From an uncultured bacterium (GTDB lineage: Bacteria; Chloroflexota; Anaerolineae; J036; Brachytrichaceae): a stretch of 34,099 bases of DNA. Location: assembly GCA_903873965.1 (NCBI GenBank), contig CAIQQO010000152.1, positions 1 to 34,099 of the forward strand, written 5' to 3'. Below the pieces are notes generated by a model, which was not told the DNA's origin, did not search any database, and saw only the letters and a list, made by a program, of their open reading frames with translations. The translations under genes were made by a program, and so were the position numbers. Position 1 is the first letter of the stretch. The number at the start of each line of letters is the position of its first letter. Below, piece by piece: positions 1 through 8,161 of the stretch.

Positions 1-357
1 CTTAAACACCCTAACCTTACGCTTGAAGTCGCCATGATCCGGGAGGAAGAGGTGTGGTCACAGGCGAAAACCCATCACCGCATGGGTCGACGGCGCGACG
101 GATGGGCGCGCCAGGATCGGCGGCTGATTGATGTTGTCGAACAGAGAGTGTTTGCCACGCCACATGATTATGTATCCCTGCTGCCAGCCAACTTGCCTGA
201 GCAGTTCACCAACCACGAGCTTGCCCACGCAATGAAGCGACCTCGCTATCTGGCCGAACGCATGACCTATAGCTTGAGAAAACTCGACGTCCTCGAGACC
301 TGCGGCAAACGTGGAAGGTTGCTTTTGTTCAGGCTCCGCGTATCATTCCCCCAATGA
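1..357 (+). CDS. C-terminal part of an unknown protein, winged-helix-like end
   Basis: The frame is open from the first base, so the true start lies upstream; the first internal ATG is at 34. The visible ~118 residues are very basic. The last ~45 residues (from FTNHELAHAM to GRLLLFRL) read like a winged helix-turn-helix: a helix, a turn at KRPRYLAERM, a recognition-like helix, then a short beta hairpin around KRGR. This suggests nucleic-acid binding but no function can be named. The stop codon overlaps the start of the fluoride channel gene by an ATGA, so the two are probably translated in series. The reading frame is convincing; the fold is inferred. Confidence 0.6.
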   Translation, partial: LKHPNLTLEVAMIREEEVWSQAKTHHRMGRRRDGWARQDRRLIDVVEQRVFATPHDYVSLLPANLPEQFTNHELAHAMKRPRYLAERMTYSLRKLDVLETCGKRGRLLLFRLRVSFPQ

Positions 358-743
358 CCAGAGTCCTGCTTATACTCATCGGCGGAGGGATCGGGGCGGT
401 ATTGCGTTACTTTCTCTCTACATTAGTGCTGCAATACAGCGGGCCTTCGTTTCCTATGGGCACGCTGGTTGTGAATCTTAGCGGGTCATTTGTGATTGGT
501 GTGATGGCTGGCCTCTTCGAGCGCACGGTCGTGCCACCAGACTTGCGAGCATTTCTGCAAACCGGCATCATGGGTGGATACACCACGTTCTCGTCATTTG
601 GACTGGAAACGATGCAACTAATCCGTGGCGGCGAGTTCAGCCTGGCAACACTCAATGTGATGGCGAGTAACATTGGCGGGATTGCCCTGGTATTCGCCGG
701 GTACAGCTTTTCGCAATTCGTATTGAACCGCGTCATGGCTTGA
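354..743 (+). CDS. crcB: Fluoride-specific ion channel FluC (CrcB)
   Basis: A 129-residue protein with four hydrophobic segments, the usual length and topology of CrcB/FluC, which exports fluoride as an antiparallel dimer in the cytoplasmic membrane. Family motifs are present in order: GGGIGAVLRY at the N-terminus, GTLVVNLSGSF with its key Asn around residues 36-46, and GGYTTFSSFG around residues 74-83, which carries the polar Thr-Ser track and the Phe residues lining the pore. The start is fixed by an ATGA overlap with the upstream gene. Because it is coupled to that gene there is no room for a fluoride riboswitch directly before it, and none was seen. A single crcB copy suggests a homodimer. 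Confidence 0.93.
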   Translation: MTRVLLILIGGGIGAVLRYFLSTLVLQYSGPSFPMGTLVVNLSGSFVIGVMAGLFERTVVPPDLRAFLQTGIMGGYTTFSSFGLETMQLIRGGEFSLATLNVMASNIGGIALVFAGYSFSQFVLNRVMA

Positions 744-860
744 GATTCCTGGTTGAGGAGACAAATGCGTTTACCCGAAGAAGGCTTTCTGTTGAAATGG
801 TGTGTCCGGTATTTGGTCATACAATAACAGATAGAGATTAGGTCTTCGGAGGACATCATC

Positions 861-1793
861 ATGAACAAAGTTGAACGTGTGCGCGCCGCTCTCGCTGGTG
901 CAGAAGTAGATCGCGTACCCGCTAGTTTCTGGTTTCATTTCCCCTCCGGTCAGAAACAGGGAATTGCCTCGGTCAAGGCCCATCTGGCATACTACCGTGC
1001 TTCGGGTGTCGACTTCCTCAAGATCATGAATGAGCACCCTTACCACAGCGGCCCTGACAAGCACATTAATGCAACCATCAAAACACCGGCTGATTGGAAA
1101 GCATTACGCCCCGCTCCTTTGAGCGCGTCGTTTTTCCAGGAGCAGCTCGATGAGATCAGTCGCATCGTGGACGGTCTGCACGGCGAATGCCTTGCCATCA
1201 CAACCATCTTCGGCCCTTTTTCCGCCGGAAACGCCATCAGCGATGGCCGAGTAACGGAGCATCTGAAAACCGATCCCATTGCGGTCAGCCAGGGACTTGG
1301 CGTGATCGCTGAGAGTCTGGCGCAGTTTGCCATTGCCTGCATCGAGGCAGGCGCAGCAGGCATCTACTACTCTGCGCAAGGTGGCGAACAAGACCGCTTT
1401 ACGGCAGACGAGTTTGCCGGTTTCCTGAAGCCACACGACCTTACGGTGCTCAACGCACTCAGTGGCCATGGCGAGTTCAACCTGCTGCACATTTGCGGTG
1501 ATCATATTCGATTACCGCTGTATGCCGATTACCCGACACATGCGGTGAATTGGGCATCAACTAAACACAATCTGGACTTAAAGCAAGGCTATAGTCTGTT
1601 CAAGCGGCCCGTGGTTGGCGGTATCGGCGACCGTGGATTGATCGTTGATGGGCCACATGCTGACATTAAGAAGGCTGTCCAAAAAGTCATTACGGATTTC
1701 GGTCGACGCTCCTTGATGATTGGCGCTGACTGTACGGTGCCAACCGAAATCGACGTGTCCAATCTCCAGGCAGCAGTAGAAGCCAGTATGTGA
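861..1793 (+). CDS. UroD-superfamily protein, methyltransferase-like (not HemE)
   Basis: 310 residues. The opening MNKVERVRAALAG and DRVPASFWFHF is the usual start of the uroporphyrinogen decarboxylase superfamily, but the RQAGR substrate loop of true HemE is absent. Instead there is an LLHICGD segment near residue 210 and a later IGADCTVP near residue 291. A His-x-Cys plus a distal Cys is the zinc-binding pattern of MtaA/MtbA-type methylcobamide methyltransferases, so a corrinoid or thiol methyl-transfer role is more likely than haem synthesis. GGAGG at 848-852, eight bases ahead of the ATG, supports the start. It ends six bases from the convergent PBP gene. No corrinoid protein gene is nearby, so the substrate is unknown. 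Confidence 0.75.
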   Translation: MNKVERVRAALAGAEVDRVPASFWFHFPSGQKQGIASVKAHLAYYRASGVDFLKIMNEHPYHSGPDKHINATIKTPADWKALRPAPLSASFFQEQLDEISRIVDGLHGECLAITTIFGPFSAGNAISDGRVTEHLKTDPIAVSQGLGVIAESLAQFAIACIEAGAAGIYYSAQGGEQDRFTADEFAGFLKPHDLTVLNALSGHGEFNLLHICGDHIRLPLYADYPTHAVNWASTKHNLDLKQGYSLFKRPVVGGIGDRGLIVDGPHADIKKAVQKVITDFGRRSLMIGADCTVPTEIDVSNLQAAVEASM

Positions 1794-1799
1794 AAAGAA

Positions 1800-4430
1800 T
1801 TACGGCGCCACATTGAAGTGGCTGAATCCAACTTGAGTACCCTGCACCGTGGTGACAGTCACACGCAGGGTATATCGCCCTGCCGATAGACCTTCGGTGC
1901 CCCACACTGTCAGTTGCTCGTTGATAACCGGGCTGAGATGCGGGCCACTGATCCATTTCCACTGTCCGGGATTGTCACCATCGCCCCACTCCACCTGGTA
2001 CGCCTTGAATCCGGGTGGATTCACTGTGCCGCGTATCGACAGTTGGCCGCGAGCAATCGTGACACCTTCGGCAGGCTGCGTGAGCACAATGGCGTTGCTG
2101 GTCGCGGGCTGAGCCGGCGCAGATGCAGGTGCATTCGCCGGATTGGGATCGTTAGTGCGAGCGGCGCGTTCAACATTCTCATCGGCAGGCAGGGGGCCAT
2201 GGTCAGCGCGAAAGACTTCCTTGCGTCGGTGGTCAGCAGGGCAGGCTGCAGATGGAATATGCCCGCCATCGGTGCAGATTTCCACCTCAATGATACCTGG
2301 CGGGCGAGTGAAGTCTTTTACAGGTTTACCGTCTGAAGCTTGTTCAATAACTTCACGCCATATAGGCGCAGCGCCTGTTACGCCTGTCACGCCCTGCATG
2401 GCTGAGTTGTCAGTGTTGCCCGCCCACACACCCACTACCACTTCGGGCGTGTACCCCACCGTCAGATTGTCGCGAAAGTCATTCGTTGTCCCGGTTTTGA
2501 CAGCCGAAGGCATCTTGGTCTTCAGGACGCTGTTGGTTCCAAACGAAGGTGCGCGCGCATTGTTGTCGCTGAGGATACTCGTCACAAGATAAACGGACTG
2601 AGCGTCAACCACCTGCCCGATTCGGTTATTCTGCAGATAGTCGCGGCCTACTTGACCATCCGGTAAATCCACCCGCTTGATCGGCGTCGACGTCACCAGT
2701 ACGCCTCCATTGGCAAGGGTCGCATACCCTGTCGTGAGATCAAGCAATCGTGTTTCACCGCCACCAAGCGTCAACGCCAGGCCATATTGATCATTGGGAG
2801 GGAAATCGATACCAGATCGGTGTGTCATCGCTAGAAAATCCGGTAAACCGACATATTCGAGCGTTTTTACCGCCGGGACGTTCATACTGCGCGCTAATGC
2901 TTCACGTAACAGCATTGCTCCGTGGAACTTATCATCATAGTTCTTCGGCTCATAAATCTGGCCATACTTATTGGTGAACTTGGTCGGAACGTCCCAAAAG
3001 AGCGTGGCGGGCGTATAGCCTTTTTCAAATGAGGCCAGGTAGTTGAATGGTTTGATCGCAGAACCCGGCTGGCGCATGGCGAGTGCCACATTGACCTGAC
3101 CCTTAATGGCGACGTTGTTGAAGTCAGCACTCCCCACCATAGCCAATATCTCGCCGGTGCCCGGATTGATCACCACCACGGCGCCGTTGGTAACGTGTTT
3201 GTCACTCAGTTTGGCGACCTGGTCTCGCACGGCTTTCTCAGCAGCGGCCTGTATGCGCATATCGAGCGTGGTGTATACCCGCAGACCGGTGCGATACAGC
3301 CCGCTAGCGCCAAAATCCTGATCCAGTATTTGACGCACATACGTCATAAAGTGCGGGGCGACAGATGAAATGTTCGTTACAGGCACGGTAAACGATCTGG
3401 CGGTAATCTCAGCGAGCGCGGGTTGCACTTGATCACTGGTGATATAGCCTGCCTGAACCATTAACCGCAGAACATCACCCTGGCGGCGTTGAGTATTCGC
3501 TTTACTTGCGACGGGATCCCATAACACGGGCGACTGCGGAATACCGGCCAGCATTGATGATTCAGCCAGATCGAGATCGGCTGCTTTTTTGCCGAAGTAA
3601 GTCTCTGCCGCAGCTTCAATGCCATAGGCTTGATTCGCATAAAAAATCTCGTTCAAGTAAATCTCTAGAATTTCGCTGCGCGAATAACGCTCCGCTAGTG
3701 CGTTCGCCAGGACGATTTCGCGCAATTTGCGCATGGGGCTGCGTGAATTGCGTTCTTCAGGTGACAGCAACAGATTGCGCGCAACTTGCTGCGTAATCGT
3801 ACTGCCACCACTGACAAACTCGCGTTCGCTCAAGGCATAATACAGCACGCGCACAATGGCAATAGGATCAAAACCCACCGAATAGCGATAGAAATTGGGA
3901 TCTTCTGTGGCAATGGTTGCTTGTTGCACATAGGTGCTGATCTGACTTAGGGGCACATACGTGCGCCGCCCGGCTGTAGGATCTGTCGGATCAGTCAACT
4001 CAACGATCAGATTGTTATTGCGGTCGAAGATTTTAGTACTGGCGAATTGGCTCTGCTTCTCTTTAAGGTGCGTCACATCCGGCACCTCATTACCGATGAT
4101 GATGTAGCCGGCGACACCAACGGCCATAACCGCAAAAAACACGACCACACCCACCACGGAAAGGGTAAAGAATAATCGTGCAAACACGAACCCAACCGAG
4201 CGAGTCCGCTTTTTTGTCGGCGTCTTAGCTTGTGCCGGTTGAGCCGTTTTCAGCGCCGGACGGGAAGTTGGTGGTTGCGATGACGGTTTCTTCTCGCCCT
4301 GTGGCGCGCCTGGCTGGCCACCGGAATTGCTTCCTGATGGCGCAGGCACATAACCAGCGCGTTGCGGCGGCGCTGCCGGTTGTCGCCGTACTGGCTTAGG
4401 TTGTTGTTCTCGTTCAGGTTGTTCGCTCAT
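1800..4430 (-). CDS. Class A penicillin-binding protein (PBP1A-type transglycosylase/transpeptidase)
   Basis: 876 residues from the ATG at 4430; an upstream TTG would add three residues. Order: a Pro/Gln/Lys-rich cytoplasmic tail (~75 residues), one transmembrane helix (~80-112), a GT51 glycosyltransferase domain with catalytic Glu in the ATEDPNFY motif and GGSTITQQVARN, then the penicillin-binding transpeptidase with SAIK (nucleophile Ser), SMN and KTGTTNDF. The last ~95 residues form an extra beta-rich, probably Ig-like domain after a Pro/Ala linker. It polymerises and cross-links peptidoglycan outside the membrane. The usual His after the EDxxF motif is replaced by Tyr (NFYRYSVG). Domain assignments are clear; the C-terminal domain is inferred. 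Confidence 0.93.
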   Translation of the reverse strand: MSEQPEREQQPKPVRRQPAAPPQRAGYVPAPSGSNSGGQPGAPQGEKKPSSQPPTSRPALKTAQPAQAKTPTKKRTRSVGFVFARLFFTLSVVGVVVFFAVMAVGVAGYIIIGNEVPDVTHLKEKQSQFASTKIFDRNNNLIVELTDPTDPTAGRRTYVPLSQISTYVQQATIATEDPNFYRYSVGFDPIAIVRVLYYALSEREFVSGGSTITQQVARNLLLSPEERNSRSPMRKLREIVLANALAERYSRSEILEIYLNEIFYANQAYGIEAAAETYFGKKAADLDLAESSMLAGIPQSPVLWDPVASKANTQRRQGDVLRLMVQAGYITSDQVQPALAEITARSFTVPVTNISSVAPHFMTYVRQILDQDFGASGLYRTGLRVYTTLDMRIQAAAEKAVRDQVAKLSDKHVTNGAVVVINPGTGEILAMVGSADFNNVAIKGQVNVALAMRQPGSAIKPFNYLASFEKGYTPATLFWDVPTKFTNKYGQIYEPKNYDDKFHGAMLLREALARSMNVPAVKTLEYVGLPDFLAMTHRSGIDFPPNDQYGLALTLGGGETRLLDLTTGYATLANGGVLVTSTPIKRVDLPDGQVGRDYLQNNRIGQVVDAQSVYLVTSILSDNNARAPSFGTNSVLKTKMPSAVKTGTTNDFRDNLTVGYTPEVVVGVWAGNTDNSAMQGVTGVTGAAPIWREVIEQASDGKPVKDFTRPPGIIEVEICTDGGHIPSAACPADHRRKEVFRADHGPLPADENVERAARTNDPNPANAPASAPAQPATSNAIVLTQPAEGVTIARGQLSIRGTVNPPGFKAYQVEWGDGDNPGQWKWISGPHLSPVINEQLTVWGTEGLSAGRYTLRVTVTTVQGTQVGFSHFNVAP

Positions 4431-4479
4431 ACCCGCCAAATTGCCATCGTAGAAATCAGGAATAGTTTATCGATGACCC

Positions 4480-4488
4480 AGTATAACA
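4480..4488 (-). promoter_or_regulatory. Candidate extended -10 promoter for the PBP gene
   Basis: On the minus strand TG-T-TATACT reads as an extended -10 box about 50 bases ahead of the PBP ATG. No good -35 hexamer is visible at the right distance, which is acceptable for extended -10 promoters. Weak, sequence-only call. Confidence 0.35.
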
Positions 4489-4578
4489 AGCACTCACGCC
4501 GCAGAGCTGACTGCGGGCTGACGTTAAGTGTGCGTTTGCACGATTTTGTTTATCAGATTTATGGGTATAGTTCAGGTT

Positions 4579-5073
4579 ATGTCAGAAGCACCCCAAGCCA
4601 AAAGGCTGGATCCAAGCGCTCAGAAAGTGCAAGACGCCCTTAACGCGCTGGGGTACAACCATGAAGTCATCGAGTTTGCGCAGACCACCCGTACATCGGT
4701 AGAAGCTGCCGCCGCGATCGGTACGACGGTCGCACAAATTGCCAAGTCACTGATCTTCAAAACGAAGCACACCCATCGCGCCGTGCTGGTCATCGCCAGC
4801 GGCGTCAACAGGGTCAACGAAAAGAAGCTGGCAGCGCTGACGGGTGAATCCATCGAACGCCCCGACGCCGATTTCGTGCGCACACAAACCGGCTTCGCCA
4901 TCGGTGGCGTCCCGCCCATCGGACATACCAATCCCATTGAAACGTGGATAGATGAGGATTTGAAAGCCTTCGATATCATCTGGGCGGCAGCCGGCACACC
5001 TTTTGCCGTATTTCAACTCACACCCACCGAGTTGGTCGCACTTACCGGCGGCCACGTCATCGCCATCAAATAG
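4579..5073 (+). CDS. YbaK/ProX-type aminoacyl-tRNA deacylase
   Basis: 164 residues when started at the ATG at 4579 (MSEAPQAK); an earlier in-frame ATG at 4528 would add a Cys/Phe-rich stretch unlike the family. The YbaK/EbsC fold hydrolyses mischarged tRNAs such as Cys- or Ala-tRNA-Pro. Seen here: TSVEAAAAIGTTVAQIAKSLIFK, the typical lysine-bearing helix-strand, then the strand VLVIASGVNRVNEKKL, and the late GGVPPIGH motif, which is highly characteristic. It is divergent from the PBP and leads a run with rpiB and a serine hydrolase, separated from rpiB by 17 bases. Exact editing specificity cannot be read. Confidence 0.88.
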   Translation: MSEAPQAKRLDPSAQKVQDALNALGYNHEVIEFAQTTRTSVEAAAAIGTTVAQIAKSLIFKTKHTHRAVLVIASGVNRVNEKKLAALTGESIERPDADFVRTQTGFAIGGVPPIGHTNPIETWIDEDLKAFDIIWAAAGTPFAVFQLTPTELVALTGGHVIAIK

Positions 5074-5090
5074 CGACCCTGGAGGTTCAA

Positions 5091-5570
5091 ATGCATCTTG
5101 CGATTGGAGGAGATCACGCCGGCTACCCGTTGAAAGGCACTGTGATCGATCTTGTACGTTCTGCCGGCCACACAGTGATTGATTTCGGCTGTTTTACACC
5201 CGATCCGGTTGACTTTCCCGATATCACAGCAGCTGTCTGCGATGCCGTAAGGAACGGAGAAGTTGAGCGCGGCGTCATGATTTGCGGTACCGGCGTCGGC
5301 GCTTGTATTGCGGCGAACAAGATTCCCGGCATTCGCGCGGCCGTTTGTCACGACATCTATAGTGCGCACCAGTGCATTGAGCACGATGACGTGAACGTCG
5401 TGTGCATCGGGGCGCAGATCGTCGGCATCAAGCTGGTGGAAGACATCCTGCGCTCGTATCTGAGTGCACAGTTCAGCACTGACCCGAACTTCCGGCGAAG
5501 AGTGGCGAAACTGACGTTACTTGAGCAAAAAGCAGCGCGCGAAGTCGCCGGGAGTACACTAGTCTCATGA
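5091..5570 (+). CDS. rpiB: Ribose-5-phosphate isomerase B (RpiB/LacAB family)
   Basis: 159 residues, typical for RpiB. It interconverts ribose 5-phosphate and ribulose 5-phosphate in the pentose phosphate pathway; some family members act on allose or galactose phosphates. Motifs: IGGDHAGYPLK at the start (phosphate and ring-opening residues), DFGCFTPDPVDFPD, and ICGTGVGACIAANK with the catalytic Cys, followed by AAVCHDIYSAHQCIEHDDVNV. The last replaces the more common RxHNxAN motif and is somewhat divergent, so a related aldose phosphate cannot be excluded. A GGAGG ribosome binding site lies seven bases before the ATG. The stop overlaps the next start as ATGA. Confidence 0.87.
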   Translation: MHLAIGGDHAGYPLKGTVIDLVRSAGHTVIDFGCFTPDPVDFPDITAAVCDAVRNGEVERGVMICGTGVGACIAANKIPGIRAAVCHDIYSAHQCIEHDDVNVVCIGAQIVGIKLVEDILRSYLSAQFSTDPNFRRRVAKLTLLEQKAAREVAGSTLVS

Positions 5571-6997
5571 CAATAAACCTACCTCGCAGTTCCCCCGAGT
5601 TACAGGGGATTTCATCTGTAGATTTGCTCAAATACATCACCATGATTGATGAGAAAATCGAGTCGTTTCACAGCATCATGCTGGTACGACACGGACACGT
5701 TGTCGCCGAGGGTTGGTGGTCACCCTATGGCCGCGACATCCCGCACATGCTTTTCTCACTGAGCAAGAGCTACACCTCAACCGCCATCGGTCTCGCCGTA
5801 GCAGAAGGTCGCCTGAGTGTTGACGACCCGGTGCTCAAATTCTTCCCCGATGATGCGCCTGCGGTTCCAAGTGACAATCTGAAAGCCATGACGGTGCGCC
5901 ATCTGTTGTCGATGAACACGGGTCACATCGAGGACACCACCGGGTATCTGCATCAGGATGCCGATGGCAACTGGCCACGCGCATTTCTGGCGCTGCCCGT
6001 GGTGCGCGTCCCAGGATCGCACTTCCTGTACAACACCGGCGCAACCTACATGTTGTCGGCAATCATCACGAAGCTGAGCGGCATCAGCCTGCTGGATTAC
6101 CTGACCCCTCACCTGTTTGAGCCGCTAGGCATCGAGAACCCAACGTGGGAAACCGATCCGCGCGGGATTAACACGGGCGGATTCGGGCTCAACGTCAAGA
6201 CTGAGGATATCGCTCGTTTCGGCCAAATGTATCTGCAAAAAGGTATGTGGAACGGGCAGCGTATCCTGTCTGAAGCATGGATTGCAGAAGCGTCATTCCC
6301 ACATTCCGACAACAATAACGGCACGCAGGGCAACCCCGACTGGATTCAGGGTTACGGCTACCAGTTCTGGCGCTGTCAGCACAACGGGTATCGCGGCGAT
6401 GGCGCCTTTGGTCAATATTGCGTCATCATGCCCGACTACGACGCGGTGCTGGCCATCACCAGCGGCGTCAAGGATATGCAGCAAGTGTTAACGATGGCAT
6501 GGGACATGCTATTGCCCGCGATGAAAGCCGCCGCGCTTCCAGAAGACGCGAGCGCACAAAGCGCACTCGACCAGAAACTAACTGATCTGGCGCTGCAAAC
6601 GGTGCAGGGGCAAAGAAGGGCAGCAATCGCCACAGCCATATCCGGCAAAATATTCAACTTTGCGCCTAACGAGCCCAAGGTAGAATGCGCTACTATATCT
6701 TTCAATGACGATCGATTCACGATGGTGATGGTCGATCATCGGGGCACACATACATTCGAAGGCGCCATCGGGGCATGGTTAAAGGGAACAACAACCTTTG
6801 CCTTTACACACTCCCATGCCTCTGCGACCAGCGGTGCGTGGACTGCACCGGACACGTTCACGATCCACATGTGCATGTACGAGACGCCGTTTATCATCGC
6901 GGTGACAGTGCGCTTCGTAAACGAGCAAATGTTCCTCGACATTACGATGAACGTCGGTTTTGGCCCAACCGCCATGCCAACACTCGTCGGTCAATAG
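5567..6997 (+). CDS. Serine hydrolase of the class C beta-lactamase/esterase family
   Basis: 476 residues. The family includes class C beta-lactamases, D-aminopeptidases and esterases that use an acyl-serine intermediate. SLSK at about residues 64-67 gives the Ser nucleophile and Lys base; FLYNTGATY near residue 155 holds the catalytic Tyr, with YNT in place of the usual YSN. GYRGDGAFGQ near residue 287 is the third-motif region. No signal peptide is visible, so it is probably cytoplasmic, which argues against a resistance beta-lactamase. The last ~150 residues form a separate beta-rich domain like those of other family members. Its start overlaps the rpiB stop by ATGA, indicating translational coupling. 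Substrate unknown. Confidence 0.87.
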   Translation: MTINLPRSSPELQGISSVDLLKYITMIDEKIESFHSIMLVRHGHVVAEGWWSPYGRDIPHMLFSLSKSYTSTAIGLAVAEGRLSVDDPVLKFFPDDAPAVPSDNLKAMTVRHLLSMNTGHIEDTTGYLHQDADGNWPRAFLALPVVRVPGSHFLYNTGATYMLSAIITKLSGISLLDYLTPHLFEPLGIENPTWETDPRGINTGGFGLNVKTEDIARFGQMYLQKGMWNGQRILSEAWIAEASFPHSDNNNGTQGNPDWIQGYGYQFWRCQHNGYRGDGAFGQYCVIMPDYDAVLAITSGVKDMQQVLTMAWDMLLPAMKAAALPEDASAQSALDQKLTDLALQTVQGQRRAAIATAISGKIFNFAPNEPKVECATISFNDDRFTMVMVDHRGTHTFEGAIGAWLKGTTTFAFTHSHASATSGAWTAPDTFTIHMCMYETPFIIAVTVRFVNEQMFLDITMNVGFGPTAMPTLVGQ

Positions 6998-7008
6998 ATC
7001 AACAGCAA

Positions 7009-7068
7009 GGGCGAAGCATTGCCCGTGACGCCATGGTTCACCAAGTTGCACATGGCAATGCTTCGCCC
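7009..7068. repeat. Palindromic intergenic repeat, copy A
   Basis: GGGCGAAGCATTGCC at 7009-7023 is the exact reverse complement of 7054-7068. The 30-base interior holds a second small inverted repeat (GCCATG/CATGGC). It lies between the serine hydrolase and MOSC genes. The GCGAAGC-type arm recurs at 11336-11431, so it belongs to a dispersed REP-like family. It has no T-tract, so it is not a classic terminator. Confidence 0.8.
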
Positions 7069-7102
7069 CTGCGATGCGCCGCTTCAGCGATAATGAAACT
7101 CT

Positions 7103-7651
7103 ATGGATATCATCAGTGTCAATATTGGACAAGAACGAGAGATAAGGAACGGCGGCAAAAGCGGTACGACTGGCATCTACAAGATACCGACCGAAGGCCG
7201 TGTTGAGATTACGCCCAGCGGCATCATGGGCGATGCCATCATCGACCGCGCCAGCCATGGCAAACCCGAGCAAGCGGTCTACGTCTATGGCAGCGTCGAT
7301 TACGACTGGTGGTCGCACGAGTTAGGCCACGTCTTGTCTCCTGGCACCTTTGGCGAGAACCTGACGATCTCGGCGCTTGAATCGGCCCCGCTGCGAGTCG
7401 GCGACCGCCTACAGATTGGCGCTGTCGTGCTGGAAATCACCTGGGCGCGCATTCCGTGCAGCACGCTGGCCGCGCGTATGGGCGACCCAGGGTTTATCAA
7501 GCGCTTCCGGCAGGCAGAGCGCCCCGGCATGTACTGTCGCGTGATCACACCTGGTTTTGTCACAAAGGGCGACCCAGTGGTTTTGCTGTCCATTAACGGC
7601 GAGGCACAGTCCATCGTCGAGATGTTCCGGCAGTTCTATCTGAAACCGTAA
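7103..7651 (+). CDS. MOSC-domain protein (YiiM-like)
   Basis: 182 residues covering essentially one MOSC domain, the C-terminal domain of molybdenum cofactor sulfurase and of YiiM-type proteins that bind Moco. Seen: an N-terminal strand (IISVNIGQ), GIMGDAIIDRASHGKPEQAVYVYG with the conserved His-Gly-x-x-x-Gln-Ala-Val, SPGTFGENLTI, and RIPCSTLAARMG, which carries the conserved Cys. The end is longer than a minimal MOSC domain and contains PGMYCRVITPG. Likely a stand-alone Moco-handling or N-hydroxylated base-reducing protein (inference). No obvious Shine-Dalgarno precedes the ATG. No other Moco gene is visible nearby. Confidence 0.88.
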   Translation: MDIISVNIGQEREIRNGGKSGTTGIYKIPTEGRVEITPSGIMGDAIIDRASHGKPEQAVYVYGSVDYDWWSHELGHVLSPGTFGENLTISALESAPLRVGDRLQIGAVVLEITWARIPCSTLAARMGDPGFIKRFRQAERPGMYCRVITPGFVTKGDPVVLLSINGEAQSIVEMFRQFYLKP

Positions 7652-7741
7652 CGCGCCTTGTAGCCACCCAAACCGCGCCAGTGGCACCCATTAAATACGC
7701 GAATACCACAATATCAGTCGCTCCCTGATGAAGTACTTTAT

Positions 7742-7780
7742 CAATTGTTGAAACACATCATGTGTTTCTTTCAAAAATTG
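7742..7780. promoter_or_regulatory. Dyad-symmetric operator-like site
   Basis: GAAACACAT-C-ATGTGTTTC (7750-7768) is a perfect 9+9 bp inverted repeat. Flanking CAATTGTTGA and TCAAAAATTG extend it imperfectly to 39 bp. It lies 50-75 bases ahead of the small gene at 7818, a natural place for a repressor or activator site. Confidence 0.5.
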
Positions 7781-7788
7781 ATAGGATG

Positions 7789-7804
7789 AGTGTGAGTGCA
7801 CACT
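7789..7804 (+). promoter_or_regulatory. Small inverted repeat before the ribosome binding site of the 7818 gene
   Basis: AGTGTG-AGTG-CACACT forms a 6-bp inverted repeat that ends just ahead of the AGGGGAG ribosome binding site. It may fold in the leader RNA or act as a DNA site; the sequence alone does not decide. Confidence 0.35.
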
Positions 7805-7817
7805 AGGGGAGTTAAAC

Positions 7818-8045
7818 GTGACACCTGCGGATAGACCTGCTTGCTGCACCAGTGAACATCTAAGCTACCTTTTTCAGGTTTTTGATCGTATCGGGCTAAA
7901 CAGCCAGTGCGGACGGTTTTACCTGCTCAAGCAATTCCCAAAGCTGAGCATGAAACAGGCCAACGATATCATTAACTTTTACCTGGCAACGTTCGCCAAC
8001 ATTACGGTCACAAACCACAAATCGGTTAATCACCTGGTGCGTTAG
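7818..8045 (+). CDS. Small unknown protein, 75 residues
   Basis: The GTG start is supported by a strong AGGGGAG six bases upstream and by the operator-like dyad in front. The protein has no transmembrane helix or signal peptide. It has three Cys (a CC pair near residue 9 and one near residue 31) and a helical, aromatic C-terminal half with KLSMKQANDIINFYLATF. I do not recognise a family. It stands alone between MOSC and the promoter of the sugar isomerase operon. It could be a small regulator. Start signal and upstream site make it better than a random frame, but it remains unproven. Confidence 0.5.
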   Translation: MTPADRPACCTSEHLSYLFQVFDRIGLNSQCGRFYLLKQFPKLSMKQANDIINFYLATFANITVTNHKSVNHLVR

Positions 8046-8082
8046 CTTCCTGAACACCACAATCTCACAATCATTGCGTAGC

Positions 8083-8111
8083 TTGCAGACATAGTGACGC
8101 GCCCCTATAAT
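8083..8111 (+). promoter_or_regulatory. Sigma-70-type promoter for the sugar isomerase operon
   Basis: TTGCAG at 8083-8088, a 17-base spacer, and a perfect TATAAT at 8106-8111. The predicted transcript has a leader of about 45 bases that ends in GGAGGA before the ATG at 8162. GCCC and GGGC flank the -10 box symmetrically. Confidence 0.72.
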
Positions 8112-8161
8112 GAACAGGGCGATTTAGAAATGCATCACACAGATTGTGGAGGAAGCTAATC

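Noticed and set aside
744-860. Fluoride riboswitch next to crcB
   Set aside because: The space is downstream of crcB and shows no such fold; upstream there is a coupled gene.
861-1793. HemE (uroporphyrinogen decarboxylase proper)
   Set aside because: The RQAGR substrate motif is missing and a His-x-Cys motif is present.
5567-6997. Antibiotic-resistance beta-lactamase
   Set aside because: No signal peptide, second domain present, and housekeeping neighbours; a general serine hydrolase is more likely.
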